NCBI RefSeq assembly: GCF_018219455.1
Contig: NZ_CP056122.1
Span: 4,520,065 to 4,584,064 of the forward strand
Source: Moritella sp. 5
GTDB taxonomy: Bacteria > Pseudomonadota > Gammaproteobacteria > Enterobacterales > Moritellaceae
Reading direction: 5' to 3'
Length of the DNA: 64,000 nt
Shown here: in pieces, positions 48,379 to 57,416 of the stretch
How the letters are laid out: the number at the start of each line of letters is the position of its first letter
Position numbering within the stretch: the first letter of the stretch is position 1
The notes under the pieces: generated by a model
Database searches by the model: none
The model's input: only the letters and a program-made list of their open reading frames with translations
What the model was told of the DNA's origin: nothing
Program-made: the position numbers and the translations under genes

Positions 48379-49833
48379 TTACTTATCTGCTTTACCAGCC
48401 GCATTAGCAAACTTAGCCAACTGTTTATCTAACCAGAAAGGTGTCGTTTCGTTATCTTCACAACGTTCTTTACGACGAATCGCATTACGTACCATCATTG
48501 TGCCTAACCAACGTATAGGCTCAGGGGGAAACCCGCCTTTCGGCCCTGTCGTTAAGCCGTTATCACTCCATTTATCATTATGGCCAAGCAACATAGATGA
48601 TAATATTTTGCCACCGATCCAAGTCTGGCCAACGCCACTACCTGAATAACCAAAGCCATAATAAATATTGCCTACGTCTTCAATTTTACCAAAAAACGGC
48701 AGTCCAGTTGCAGAACGATCGGAAGGGCCAGTCCAAGTCACGGCAAACTCTTCATCCACCAGCGTCGGAAATAATTTATCAAACGACTCACGTAATAACT
48801 TGCCATAACGAGTCGCTTTATCGAATAAAGGTCTGACTGCATTGCCATAAGAGAAATGATTACCTCCCTTACCTAACATTAATCGGCCATCTGGCGTAGT
48901 ACGGTAGTAATGCACAAAGGTACGTGAATCCAGCACCGTTTTACCGTCTACTAAACCCATTTTTTTCAGTTTTTCTGGTATTGGTTTAGTGATTGCCATG
49001 TCTGAAGATACGACTATGATCTTATTTTTAAATTGTGGAAATTGCTCTAACATCCAAGCATTCAATGCCATCACAGACTTCGTCGCGTAAACAGTACCTT
49101 TCGGGGTATTAATCACAATTTTATGCTTTGTGTTTTTATTGCTGTTTGTTGACGTAATCGAATTATCATTAATGGCCAACATTGGGGTGTTTTCATAAAT
49201 ACGTACCCCGAGCTGTTCTGCTACGCGCTTTAAACCACGTGCTAATTTACCTGGTTGTACACTTGCGGCAACAGGAGAGAAATACCCAGCTTGATGCAAT
49301 TCAGACCCCGCATGTAACTGTACTTTCTTCGCTTCCCACTCCTGCCAACTGTTTAATTCATGTTTATCTAACGCGGCTAACGTTGCCTCTAAACCACCGG
49401 TTTGCGCAGTATTAGTCGCGGTAAATAGAGTCCCATCACGACGCAGTTCTGCATCAATTTTATACTTTAAACAAAAGGCTTCTATTTCATCCACGGCTTG
49501 CTCTGACGCTTTCACGAGTTCAACTGCCTGCGCTTCGCCATACAAACGTCGCATCGACAAGTACTTGGTCGACCACGTTAACATACAACCACCATTACGA
49601 CCCGATGCGCCACTACCACAGAGACTTTTTTCTATGATCATTACATCCAGTGTTGGTTGTTGCTGTTTTAGCTGAATCGCGGTCCATAACCCTGTGTAAC
49701 CACCACCAACAATACACACATCTGCGACGGTATCTGCAGTTAGGGTTTGTGGTTGCACATTATTCCGGTAGTCATCTTCAAGATCCATCGCTTGTTGGAA
49801 CCAAAAAGGTTGAAATTCAGGCTGCTTAGTCAT
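48379..49833 (-). CDS. FAD-dependent oxidoreductase of the aminophosphonate type (DadA/glycine oxidase fold)
   Basis: 484 residues from the ATG at 49833. The frame opens at a GTG at 49911, but that 26-residue extension runs through the terminator of phnX, so the shorter form is preferred. VCIVGGGYTGLWTAIQL is the FAD Rossmann motif near the N-terminus, and GSGASGRNGGCML follows; the C-terminal FGYSGSGVGQTWIGG is typical of this oxidoreductase group. It resembles the putative aminophosphonate oxidoreductase family that recurs in AEP gene clusters. It probably oxidises AEP or an N-substituted relative toward phosphonoacetaldehyde. The exact substrate is not settled by sequence. Confidence 0.82.
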   Translation of the reverse strand: MTKQPEFQPFWFQQAMDLEDDYRNNVQPQTLTADTVADVCIVGGGYTGLWTAIQLKQQQPTLDVMIIEKSLCGSGASGRNGGCMLTWSTKYLSMRRLYGEAQAVELVKASEQAVDEIEAFCLKYKIDAELRRDGTLFTATNTAQTGGLEATLAALDKHELNSWQEWEAKKVQLHAGSELHQAGYFSPVAASVQPGKLARGLKRVAEQLGVRIYENTPMLAINDNSITSTNSNKNTKHKIVINTPKGTVYATKSVMALNAWMLEQFPQFKNKIIVVSSDMAITKPIPEKLKKMGLVDGKTVLDSRTFVHYYRTTPDGRLMLGKGGNHFSYGNAVRPLFDKATRYGKLLRESFDKLFPTLVDEEFAVTWTGPSDRSATGLPFFGKIEDVGNIYYGFGYSGSGVGQTWIGGKILSSMLLGHNDKWSDNGLTTGPKGGFPPEPIRWLGTMMVRNAIRRKERCEDNETTPFWLDKQLAKFANAAGKADK

Positions 49834-49867
49834 GATCACACTCTGTGTACTTTTATTTTCATGTAAC

Positions 49868-49897
49868 GAAAAATAGCTAGCCCTATGGCTAGCTATT
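49868..49897 (-). terminator. Terminator of the phnW-phnX unit
   Basis: AATAGCTAGCC / GGCTAGCTATT, 11 perfect pairs with a CTAT loop, followed on the minus strand by TTT. It lies between phnX and the oxidoreductase gene, so the latter probably has its own promoter at 49834-49867. Confidence 0.82.
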
Positions 49898-49960
49898 AAC
49901 TTTAACCACACCCCTGATGCTTAATGATTACAAGCGACAGGTTAAAGGCTAAATAAACGA

Positions 49961-50803
49961 TTATGGACGTTCGCCAGCGGCTAAACGAGCATCAATATCA
50001 GCAACCACTTGCGGCAGGTCAGCAATAGTATCAATCAGATAATGAGCATTAAATGGCGTGAAACGGTCACGGGCTTTTTCACGTGACAGGTGTAGTGTTG
50101 CTTCATCTGCGGCAAGGTATTCCGTTAACGTCAGACCAGCCTCGTTACCCGATAATAATAAGCCTACAGTCCACATTCCTGCGTTATGGCCTTCTTCAAT
50201 TCCCGGTACTGAATCATCTACTTTAATACACGTACCAACATCGGTAACAGCCATATCAATCACATTCTTAAGTACCATATAAGGTGCTGGACGACCGCCT
50301 GCTGGTAAGTCATCAGTGGCGACAACACAATCTGGCACGTAGCCTTTTTCTGCAGCAACCGGAATTAGCTTGTCCATAACAACACGAGGGTAACCAGAAC
50401 ATGAGCCAATTTTAACGCCTTGCTGTTTTAAGCCATTCACAACATCGAGCGCATGTGGAATGGGATCGGCATGTTCACCAACTTTCGCTATCTGTAGCGG
50501 CATAAATGTTTCGTAAATCGCATCAATATCAGCGGTACTAATCGTCGTGCCAAACTGTGCTCGCCAACGCGCAGCAACATCAGGTAATTCAGATACGGCT
50601 TTAATGTGATCCCATTTACCTAGTCCCATAGGTACACGCGCTTCCGCTAGGCTAATATCAAAATCATATTGCGCTTTAAATGCCGCAATAAAAATAGTGG
50701 TTGGTGCAAATGAACCGAAATCAACAATAGTGCCCGCCCAATCAAAAATAACGGATTGAACATGACTCAGTTTTACGGATTGATCTTGTACGATGTTAGA
50801 CAT
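49961..50803 (-). CDS. phnX: Phosphonoacetaldehyde hydrolase (phosphonatase)
   Basis: 280 residues from the ATG at 50803 (GGAA nearby; an upstream TTG five codons earlier is less likely). It cleaves the carbon-phosphorus bond of phosphonoacetaldehyde to acetaldehyde and phosphate. HAD nucleophile Asp21 in SVIFDWAGTIVDFG, the Schiff-base lysine (about Lys63) in MGLGKWDHI, and GSCSGYPRVVMDKLI are present. It lies downstream of phnW, 150 bp away, across a long imperfect inverted repeat. Confidence 0.96.
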   Translation of the reverse strand: MSNIVQDQSVKLSHVQSVIFDWAGTIVDFGSFAPTTIFIAAFKAQYDFDISLAEARVPMGLGKWDHIKAVSELPDVAARWRAQFGTTISTADIDAIYETFMPLQIAKVGEHADPIPHALDVVNGLKQQGVKIGSCSGYPRVVMDKLIPVAAEKGYVPDCVVATDDLPAGGRPAPYMVLKNVIDMAVTDVGTCIKVDDSVPGIEEGHNAGMWTVGLLLSGNEAGLTLTEYLAADEATLHLSREKARDRFTPFNAHYLIDTIADLPQVVADIDARLAAGERP

Positions 50804-50953
50804 AATAATATTTTCCAAAGTAAGCTTTTGTTAATGATTTTGTTACATTTTTTCATGAGAACTGATCGACTAACAATGCAGTTAAGCACGACAATACTGC
50901 GATGCAGGCAGCTATCAACGGTGTATTAACCTCTAAGTTAGTAATCAGTTCAC

Positions 50954-52060
50954 TCATGCACTCAATTCCCAATATTTAGCAGTTTCCATCGCCACTAATA
51001 AGCGCTGGATATCACTTGGATGTACATCACCAATATTACCAATACGGAAACAGTCAGCGTTTGACACCTTACCTGGATAGATAACAAAGCCTTGCTCTTT
51101 CAGACGGTTGTAAAATTCTTTAAATTGGTAATCACTGTGCGTTGGAGAGTAGAACGAGGTAATAATTGGTGAATGTAAGGACGCATCAAGTAGCGTATCA
51201 AAACCCAGCTTCGCCATTCCTGCGACTAAGGTCGTTTGGTTTTCTTGGTAACGTTGATGGCGCGCCGCAATACCGCCTTCTTCTTCAAGCTCCAATAACG
51301 CTTGGTAAAATGCACGCACTGTGTGGGTTGGTGAGGTAAAGCGCCACTTGCCACCATTTGTTTCCATACAATGCCATTGATCATACAGATCTAATGATAA
51401 CGAGCGTGCTAGCCCTTTGCATTTTTCCAGTTCACTTTGGCGTGCAATCACAAAACCAAAACCCGGTACACCTTGAATACACTTGTTGGCTGAACTGATC
51501 AGGAAATCAACCCCCAATTCAGCCACATCCAGTGGAATACCACCAAAGCTCGACATCGCATCTAAGATAACGATTTTGCCATGTTGTTTAGCCATTTTTA
51601 TTACATCATCAATAGGATTAAGCATGCCAGTTGTCGTTTCGCAGTGCACTATAGCGACATGAGTAATGCTGTCATCGGCGATTAATTTCGCTTCCACTTC
51701 TGCGATACAGGGTTGCGCTGTTTCACCCGGTGCAATCACGTCACAGGTAATATTTAAATAATCTGCAATCTGGGCTATACGGGCACCATAAGCACCGTTA
51801 TCAACTACCAACAGTTTGCCATCAGCAGGAATAATACTGCCGATTGTCGCTTCTACCGATGCAGTACCACTGCCTTGCATCAATACACTGGTATAACCCG
51901 CTTGCTGGGTTGCTAGTTGAACTAACTTAGCGCGGATAACTTCAACAATGTCTTTGTTATATTCATCATCCCAAGTACACCAATCTTTTAGCATGGCTTC
52001 TCGTACACTTGCTGTAGTAGAAAGTGGACCCGGTGTTAGTAATAAATATTCATTTTTCAT
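50954..52060 (-). CDS. phnW: 2-aminoethylphosphonate--pyruvate transaminase
   Basis: 368 residues from the ATG at 52060, which matches the family start [14 protein letters not shown]; the frame opens four codons earlier. It is a PLP enzyme that moves the amino group of AEP to pyruvate, giving phosphonoacetaldehyde and alanine. [17 protein letters not shown] carries the PLP lysine (Lys193). It is divergent from the AEP binding-protein gene. A TGGTATAGTCCA operator lies just upstream and includes the probable -10 sequence TATAGT. Confidence 0.97.
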   Translation of the reverse strand: MKNEYLLLTPGPLSTTASVREAMLKDWCTWDDEYNKDIVEVIRAKLVQLATQQAGYTSVLMQGSGTASVEATIGSIIPADGKLLVVDNGAYGARIAQIADYLNITCDVIAPGETAQPCIAEVEAKLIADDSITHVAIVHCETTTGMLNPIDDVIKMAKQHGKIVILDAMSSFGGIPLDVAELGVDFLISSANKCIQGVPGFGFVIARQSELEKCKGLARSLSLDLYDQWHCMETNGGKWRFTSPTHTVRAFYQALLELEEEGGIAARHQRYQENQTTLVAGMAKLGFDTLLDASLHSPIITSFYSPTHSDYQFKEFYNRLKEQGFVIYPGKVSNADCFRIGNIGDVHPSDIQRLLVAMETAKYWELSA

Positions 52061-52073
52061 CTCTGCTTCCATT

Positions 52074-52085
52074 TGGACTATACCA
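52074..52085 (-). promoter_or_regulatory. PhnR-type operator at the phnW promoter
   Basis: On the minus strand TGGTATAGTCCA, 13 bases upstream of the phnW ATG. The same 12-bp word stands in front of the ABC-ATPase gene at 53552-53563. It resembles the TGGTATAGACCA site known for the GntR-family regulator PhnF. It includes TATAGT, a possible -10 box. Confidence 0.85.
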
Positions 52086-52242
52086 GTTGATGAGAACTCT
52101 AGCAGTGGATGACTAGCTTGGTAAATAGCCCAACAGCAAAATTCATAAAAGGTTCATACTCACGAGTTTTAGAAAAACACCGGGACAAAAACGAAAATAT
52201 AAAAACAGATGAAATCCCCTAATTAATTGAATTTAAATAAAT

Positions 52243-52276
52243 TGATCATATTTCTGTCACAAAACAACTCTATCAT
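52243..52276 (+). promoter_or_regulatory. Pho box and -10 of the AEP binding-protein gene
   Basis: TGATCATATTT directly followed by CTGTCACAAAA forms two 11-bp repeats of the PhoB type (second perfect, first matching in its TCAT core), and a TATCAT -10 box follows six bases later at 52271-52276. It predicts phosphate-starvation control of the transporter binding protein. Confidence 0.7.
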
Positions 52277-52337
52277 CGAACTCAACAAATCTGGTGCAGA
52301 CCAGAATCAACCGTTAATAATTTTTGGAGTTACACGA

Positions 52338-53345
52338 ATGAAACAACGTTGGATTATAGGTTCTATCGCGGCCTTAGGCGCCTTATTCACTGCACCAGTA
52401 TTTGCCGCAGAAGAAGTGGTGGTTTACACCGCATTTGAAACGGATGTGTTAGCGAAATACAAAGTCGCCTTTGAAAAAGCTAACCCAGATATCGAAATAA
52501 AATGGGTACGAGATTCAACAGGCATCATGACTGCAAAATTACTTGCCGAAAAAAATAACCCGCGTGCAGAAGTGGTTTGGGGACTCGCAGGGTCATCAAT
52601 GGCACTGCTTAAAAAATCCGGTATCCTGAAACCTTATTCACCAAAAGGCGTCGAAAACCTGCGTACTAGCATGATTGACCCAGAAGAAAACAAAGCTTGG
52701 TATGGTAATGATGCTTGGTTTAATGCCATCTGCTTTAACGAATACGTAGCAAAACAGTACAACCTACCTAAACCAACATCATGGGATGACCTGCTTAAGC
52801 CTGTCTACAAAGGTCATATTGCGATGCCAAACCCAGCATCATCGGGTACAGGTTATATGCAAGTATCGGCATGGTTACAAACCATGGGTGAAGATAAAGG
52901 CTGGAAGTACATGACCAAACTGAATGAAAATATTGCGCATTACACCCATTCAGGTTCAAAACCTTGTGTACAAGCAGGCATGGGCGAAGTCGCTATCGGT
53001 GTATCGATGGCATTACGTGGCGCAAAACTAAAAACCCAAGGCGCGCCACTTGACGTGATCTTACCTGCCGGTGGTATTGGTTGGGAATCTGAAGCGGTTG
53101 GCCTCGTGAAACCATCAGCAGCAGCCAAGCGTGTTGTGGATTGGTCAATCTCAAAACAAGCTAATGAATTATATAATGAGTCTTATGCATTAGTCGGCCA
53201 TAAAGATGTAAGTAAAACCGTGAAAAACTACCCAAATGTACAAGACGCGATGGTCGAAATGGACTTTAGTCAAATGGCCAATGATCGTAAAGATGTACTG
53301 CATACATGGTCAGAAAAATTCGATTCAAAATCTGAAGCAAGATAA
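52338..53345 (+). CDS. Periplasmic 2-aminoethylphosphonate-binding protein of an ABC transporter
   Basis: 335 residues from the ATG at 52338, supported by GGAG upstream and by the signal peptide MKQRWIIGSIAALGALFTAPVFA that starts there (the frame continues back to 52227). The mature part is an extracellular solute-binding protein of the iron/thiamine/spermidine type: VVVYTAFETDVLAKYKVAFEKANP, and NPASSGTGYMQVSAWLQTMG with the phosphonate-binding region. It is the AEP-binding subunit known as PhnS2 (AepX in one recent naming). A terminator separates it from the ATPase gene, so its supply can differ from the membrane parts. Confidence 0.9.
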   Translation: MKQRWIIGSIAALGALFTAPVFAAEEVVVYTAFETDVLAKYKVAFEKANPDIEIKWVRDSTGIMTAKLLAEKNNPRAEVVWGLAGSSMALLKKSGILKPYSPKGVENLRTSMIDPEENKAWYGNDAWFNAICFNEYVAKQYNLPKPTSWDDLLKPVYKGHIAMPNPASSGTGYMQVSAWLQTMGEDKGWKYMTKLNENIAHYTHSGSKPCVQAGMGEVAIGVSMALRGAKLKTQGAPLDVILPAGGIGWESEAVGLVKPSAAAKRVVDWSISKQANELYNESYALVGHKDVSKTVKNYPNVQDAMVEMDFSQMANDRKDVLHTWSEKFDSKSEAR

Positions 53346-53379
53346 TGATTAATCAAGCTAATTAAACATCAAAGCTAAC

Positions 53380-53417
53380 AAGCTAGGCGTTATTTATAAT
53401 GCCTAGCTTTATTGTTT
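53380..53417 (+). terminator. Terminator of the AEP binding-protein gene
   Basis: AAGCTAGGC / GCCTAGCTT with a 12-base loop and a T-rich TATTGTTT tail, 34 bases after the stop codon. Confidence 0.87.
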
Positions 53418-53504
53418 ATAGACCATTATCATCCATATGAAAAATACTAAACACCCATCCTAAATTACTATAAATAATTGTAAAGATTACTAAAAACACT
53501 CTAA

Positions 53505-53563
53505 CCGTCATCTAACTGTCATCAAACTGTCACTAACGCTACCTACCATACTGGTATAGTCCA
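53505..53563 (+). promoter_or_regulatory. Triple Pho box and repressor operator before the AEP ABC transporter
   Basis: CCGTCATCTAA, CTGTCATCAAA and CTGTCACTAAC (53505-53537) are three consecutive 11-bp PhoB repeats. They are followed by TGGTATAGTCCA (53552-53563), identical to the operator at phnW. A CATACT (53547-53552) or TATAGT (53555-53560) could be the -10 box. The layout combines activation by PhoB under phosphate limitation with repression by the GntR protein encoded at the end of the operon. Confidence 0.85.
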
Positions 53564-53571
53564 AATAACTT

Positions 53572-54690
53572 ATGAGTAGTCAGATGAGCACGTATCTCAA
53601 CATCAATAACCTTGTTAAAAAATTCGGTAATTTCACCGCATTAAACGATATTTCTTTGCAGATCAATCAAGGCGAGTTCATCTGCTTTTTAGGACCTTCG
53701 GGTTGCGGTAAAACCACCCTACTTCGTGCGATTGCCGGATTAGATTTAGCAACATCAGGATCTATTTTACAAGACGGTAAAAACACTACCTTCTTGCCGC
53801 CAGAAAAACGTAATTTCGGCATTGTATTTCAATCTTATGCCTTGTTTCCCAACTTAACGGTTGCCGAAAATATCAGTGTGGGTTTACACAACCAAGGTAA
53901 ATCAGTGGCCGAAGCGGTGGACATTGTTAACCATTGGTTGGGGATTATTGGCTTAGCTGATTCTGCGCCTAAATACCCGAACCAACTATCAGGTGGCCAA
54001 CAACAACGCGTTGCACTGGCTCGAGCATTAGCATTATCACCAGGGTTATTACTGTTAGATGAACCACTTTCAGCACTGGATGCCCAAGTACGTTCTCATT
54101 TACGTGAAGAAATCCGTACCCTACAACGTAAACTCGGTATTACCACGATCATGGTAACCCATGACCAAGAAGAAGCCTTAGCGATGGCAGACCGTATCGT
54201 GGTCATGAATCACGGTGTAATTGAACAAGTGGGTACCCCACAAGAAATTTACGATAAACCCGCATCACGTTTTGTCGCTGAATTTGTCGGTAACATGAAT
54301 TTCATTGCCAGTTCAGTGATCAGCAACCAGCAGATTCGTATTGCTGAAACCCTGCTACCAAAACCAAAAGAAACATTAAACCGTGGTGACATGTTTGACT
54401 TAGCTGTGCGTCCTGAAGACATTCAATTTAGTGATGATCCGCAAGATTTGCCCATACAAGTTAAAGCAATGGAATTCCAAGGGACTTATGTAAGAGCAGA
54501 GTGCCAACTTACGGGTAATATGAATGCACCTATGATTAAAGTTGACGTACCGATTCGTGACGTAAGAGCGCTCGGTTTAACCACTGGTGAATTCCGCGGT
54601 ATTCGTTATAGCGACAATTACACCCATATATTCCCACGTAAACGAAGCAACTCATCAACCACAGTAAACACACAAGCGGTAGAGGCTTAA
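53572..54690 (+). CDS. AEP ABC-transporter ATP-binding protein
   Basis: 372 residues. Walker A GPSGCGKTT (41-49), signature LSGGQQQRVALARALA, Walker B LLLLDEPLSALD, and H-loop MVTHDQEEALAMADR are all intact, followed by a C-terminal TOBE-like domain. It energises AEP import (PhnT2 type). The start at 53572 has no ribosome site and lies only a few bases past the promoter elements; a second ATG is at 53584. It is followed by the permease gene with one base between stop and start codons. Confidence 0.95.
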   Translation: MSSQMSTYLNINNLVKKFGNFTALNDISLQINQGEFICFLGPSGCGKTTLLRAIAGLDLATSGSILQDGKNTTFLPPEKRNFGIVFQSYALFPNLTVAENISVGLHNQGKSVAEAVDIVNHWLGIIGLADSAPKYPNQLSGGQQQRVALARALALSPGLLLLDEPLSALDAQVRSHLREEIRTLQRKLGITTIMVTHDQEEALAMADRIVVMNHGVIEQVGTPQEIYDKPASRFVAEFVGNMNFIASSVISNQQIRIAETLLPKPKETLNRGDMFDLAVRPEDIQFSDDPQDLPIQVKAMEFQGTYVRAECQLTGNMNAPMIKVDVPIRDVRALGLTTGEFRGIRYSDNYTHIFPRKRSNSSTTVNTQAVEA

Positions 54691-54691
54691 T

Positions 54692-56413
54692 ATGGATACG
54701 AGCATCAATAAAAAGCTGACTACGCCAAATTATATACAAAGACTCACACTGGCGTTTAGCCGAGATAGCGCCATTCTTGCCAGCATTTTAATTATCTTAA
54801 CTGTGCTGATGGGCTTTTTCATTTTAGCGCCGATGTTCACCATGTTTGCCAAAAGCGTCCAAGATATTGATGGTCATTTTATTGGTTTAGCAAATTTCAC
54901 CGCGTATTTTGCATCCAGTGCTATGCTCAATTCGATTGCAAATACAGTCACGGTGGGATTAGTAACAACAGCGATCGTTGGGGTATTAGCCTTTAGTTAT
55001 GCTTATGCATTAACACGTAGCTGCATGCCATTTAAAACTTTATTTCAAATTATTGGCTCCGCGCCGATCTTAGCGCCATCATTATTACCAGCACTGAGTT
55101 TAATTTACTTATTCGGTAATCAAGGCATTGCCAAAGAGTTACTCGGTGGTGCATCCATTTACGGTATTGTCGGTATAACCATCGGCCTGACATTTTGGAC
55201 CTTCCCTCATGCGCTAATGATTTTAACCACGGCATTACGCACTTCCGATGCCCGTTTATATGAGGCGGCAACCGTATTAAAAAATCATCCAATCAAAACA
55301 TTTTTCATGGTGACGCTACCCGCAGCAAAATACGGCGTGATTAGCACACTCATTTTAGTGTTTACCTTAGTAGTGTGTGATTTTGGTGTACCCAAAGTGA
55401 TTGGTGGCAGCTATAACGTGCTGGCAACGGATATCTTCAAGCAAGTCGTTGGTCAGCAAAATTTTGCCATGGGGGCTGTAACCAGTGTGTTACTGCTATT
55501 ACCTGCAGTACTGGCTTTTGCCATTGATCGTCACGTGCAGCGTAAACAACAAAACCTATTTGATTCACGCTCTGTCGCTTATACACCCAAACCAGATAAA
55601 TTACGAGACGGTATCTGTTTCTTATTCTGTAGTACGATAGGCTTGGCGATTATCACCATTATCGGCATGGCAATATATGCATCATTTGTCACATTTTGGC
55701 CATGGAACTTAACCTTAAGCTTTAACAATTATAACTTTAGTGAAGTGAGCACCTATGGTTGGTCCCCTTACTTTAACTCATTAACGTTAGCAAGCTGGGT
55801 TGCTGTTATTGGTACTATAATTATTTTTATTGGTGCCTACGTGATAGAAAAAGGCCGTGGTTTTGGCCCAATTCGTCAACTATTACAAATGATCACTATT
55901 ATTCCAATGGCGGTACCAGGTATCGTATTAGGCTTGGGTTATATCTTCTTTTTTAATGACATAAACAACCCACTAAATGGCCTATATGCAACCATGATCT
56001 TACTGGTGGTAAATACCGTGGTACATTATTACACGGTTGGTCATATGACAGCATTAACGGCGTTAAAACAATTACCGGCAGAGATAGAAGCTATTTCAGC
56101 ATCGATAAAAATGCCACAGTACAAATCATTCTTTGTCATTACACTGCCAATTTGTACGCCTGCGATTATGGATATTGCCGCTTATTTGTTTATCAATGCA
56201 TTGACCACCACATCAGCCGTTGTATTCTTGTATGCAACCGATACAATTCCAGCCTCAGTGTCAGTATTAAATATGGATGATGCCGGACAAACAGGTTCTG
56301 CGGCAGCGATGGCTGTGATGATCTTAATCACCGCGGCGATCGCTAAAGTGATTCATTTAATTGCGGCATCGTTTATCAATAAACGAACTCAGGCTTGGCG
56401 TCAACAACATTAA
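54692..56413 (+). CDS. AEP ABC-transporter permease, double-length
   Basis: 573 residues containing two BPD_transp inner-membrane modules in tandem, about 12 membrane segments. Each module shows the EAA-type loop, DARLYEAATVLKNHP in the first and LPAEIEAISASIKMPQ in the second, which contacts the ATPase. This fused form is the PhnU2 type of AEP permease. It is coupled to the ATPase gene (one base apart). Confidence 0.93.
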   Translation: MDTSINKKLTTPNYIQRLTLAFSRDSAILASILIILTVLMGFFILAPMFTMFAKSVQDIDGHFIGLANFTAYFASSAMLNSIANTVTVGLVTTAIVGVLAFSYAYALTRSCMPFKTLFQIIGSAPILAPSLLPALSLIYLFGNQGIAKELLGGASIYGIVGITIGLTFWTFPHALMILTTALRTSDARLYEAATVLKNHPIKTFFMVTLPAAKYGVISTLILVFTLVVCDFGVPKVIGGSYNVLATDIFKQVVGQQNFAMGAVTSVLLLLPAVLAFAIDRHVQRKQQNLFDSRSVAYTPKPDKLRDGICFLFCSTIGLAIITIIGMAIYASFVTFWPWNLTLSFNNYNFSEVSTYGWSPYFNSLTLASWVAVIGTIIIFIGAYVIEKGRGFGPIRQLLQMITIIPMAVPGIVLGLGYIFFFNDINNPLNGLYATMILLVVNTVVHYYTVGHMTALTALKQLPAEIEAISASIKMPQYKSFFVITLPICTPAIMDIAAYLFINALTTTSAVVFLYATDTIPASVSVLNMDDAGQTGSAAAMAVMILITAAIAKVIHLIAASFINKRTQAWRQQH

Positions 56414-56516
56414 TAACAGGACCATTTATTGCTGCCTGGCACAACATCGCTAGGTAGCCCATCGCTCGACACCACTTGTTCGGCATAAAATAAATGAACT
56501 AGCATCAGAGGCTTTT

Positions 56517-57221
56517 GTGCAATACCTAAAAATTAAAGAAAAAATCCTACAGCAAATCGAATCGGGATTATTAACCTCAGGACAAAAGTTAACGTCAGAA
56601 CGCAAGCTTGCAGAGGCATTCAATACTACCCGCGTGACGCTACGCGAAGCATTGTCTTTATTGGAATCTGAAGGTCAGGTATATCGTGAAGACCGTCGCG
56701 GCTGGTTTATTTCCCCAGAACCATTACGTTATGATCCAACCAATACCACCAATTTTCACAATCTCGCTCTTAGCCAACAACGCATTCCGAAAACAGAATT
56801 ACTCAGTGCAACCATAGTACCAGCCGATAAACATATCGCTCAATTATTACAAATAACACCACAGACTGACGTGATCCGTATTCATCGCATCCGTTATTTA
56901 GAAGAACGTCCGGTTGTTCTTGTGACGAACTATGTATTACCTGAACGACTACCAAACTTACTCAGCCACGATCTATCGGCGTCATTAACCGATATTTATC
57001 AACAACACTATGACACGCTTTATCAAAGCACCCATTATCGGATCCGTTCATCATCATTAGTTGCCGACACTGCCGCCCCGTTACGTGCGACGTCAGGCTG
57101 CGCAGCCATGTATATAGAACGAGTCAATCATGATCAACATGGCCAGCTACTTGATTGTGATTTGGAGTATTGGCGCCATGATGCGGTAACGATTGAAGCG
57201 CAAGCGACTCGCCAGAAATGA
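56517..57221 (+). CDS. phnR: GntR/HutC-family regulator of the AEP genes
   Basis: 234 residues from a GTG start with AGAGG upstream. The N-terminal winged helix (about 5-65, LTSERKLAEAFNTTRVTLREALSLLESEG) and the C-terminal UTRA ligand domain (about 85-225) define the HutC subfamily, to which PhnF and PhnR belong. It is the last gene of the AEP transporter operon and probably binds the TGGTATAGTCCA sites before phnW and the ABC genes. The gap of 103 bp to the permease has no clear terminator. Confidence 0.88.
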   Translation: MQYLKIKEKILQQIESGLLTSGQKLTSERKLAEAFNTTRVTLREALSLLESEGQVYREDRRGWFISPEPLRYDPTNTTNFHNLALSQQRIPKTELLSATIVPADKHIAQLLQITPQTDVIRIHRIRYLEERPVVLVTNYVLPERLPNLLSHDLSASLTDIYQQHYDTLYQSTHYRIRSSSLVADTAAPLRATSGCAAMYIERVNHDQHGQLLDCDLEYWRHDAVTIEAQATRQK

Positions 57222-57416
57222 ACATGAGTAATAAACTATTCCAATAATTCATCGTATATAAGCATCAAACATCGCGCTTTAAAGAGTGAAATAGGCTGTA
57301 CTTTGTCAATGATTAAAAATAATGTAACATATCAATCAAGCTCGACTAATATAGTCATTGAATGCCCTATGTAAGTACACGCATATTTAACACTCTAAAT
57401 GATAGGAACTTTATCC

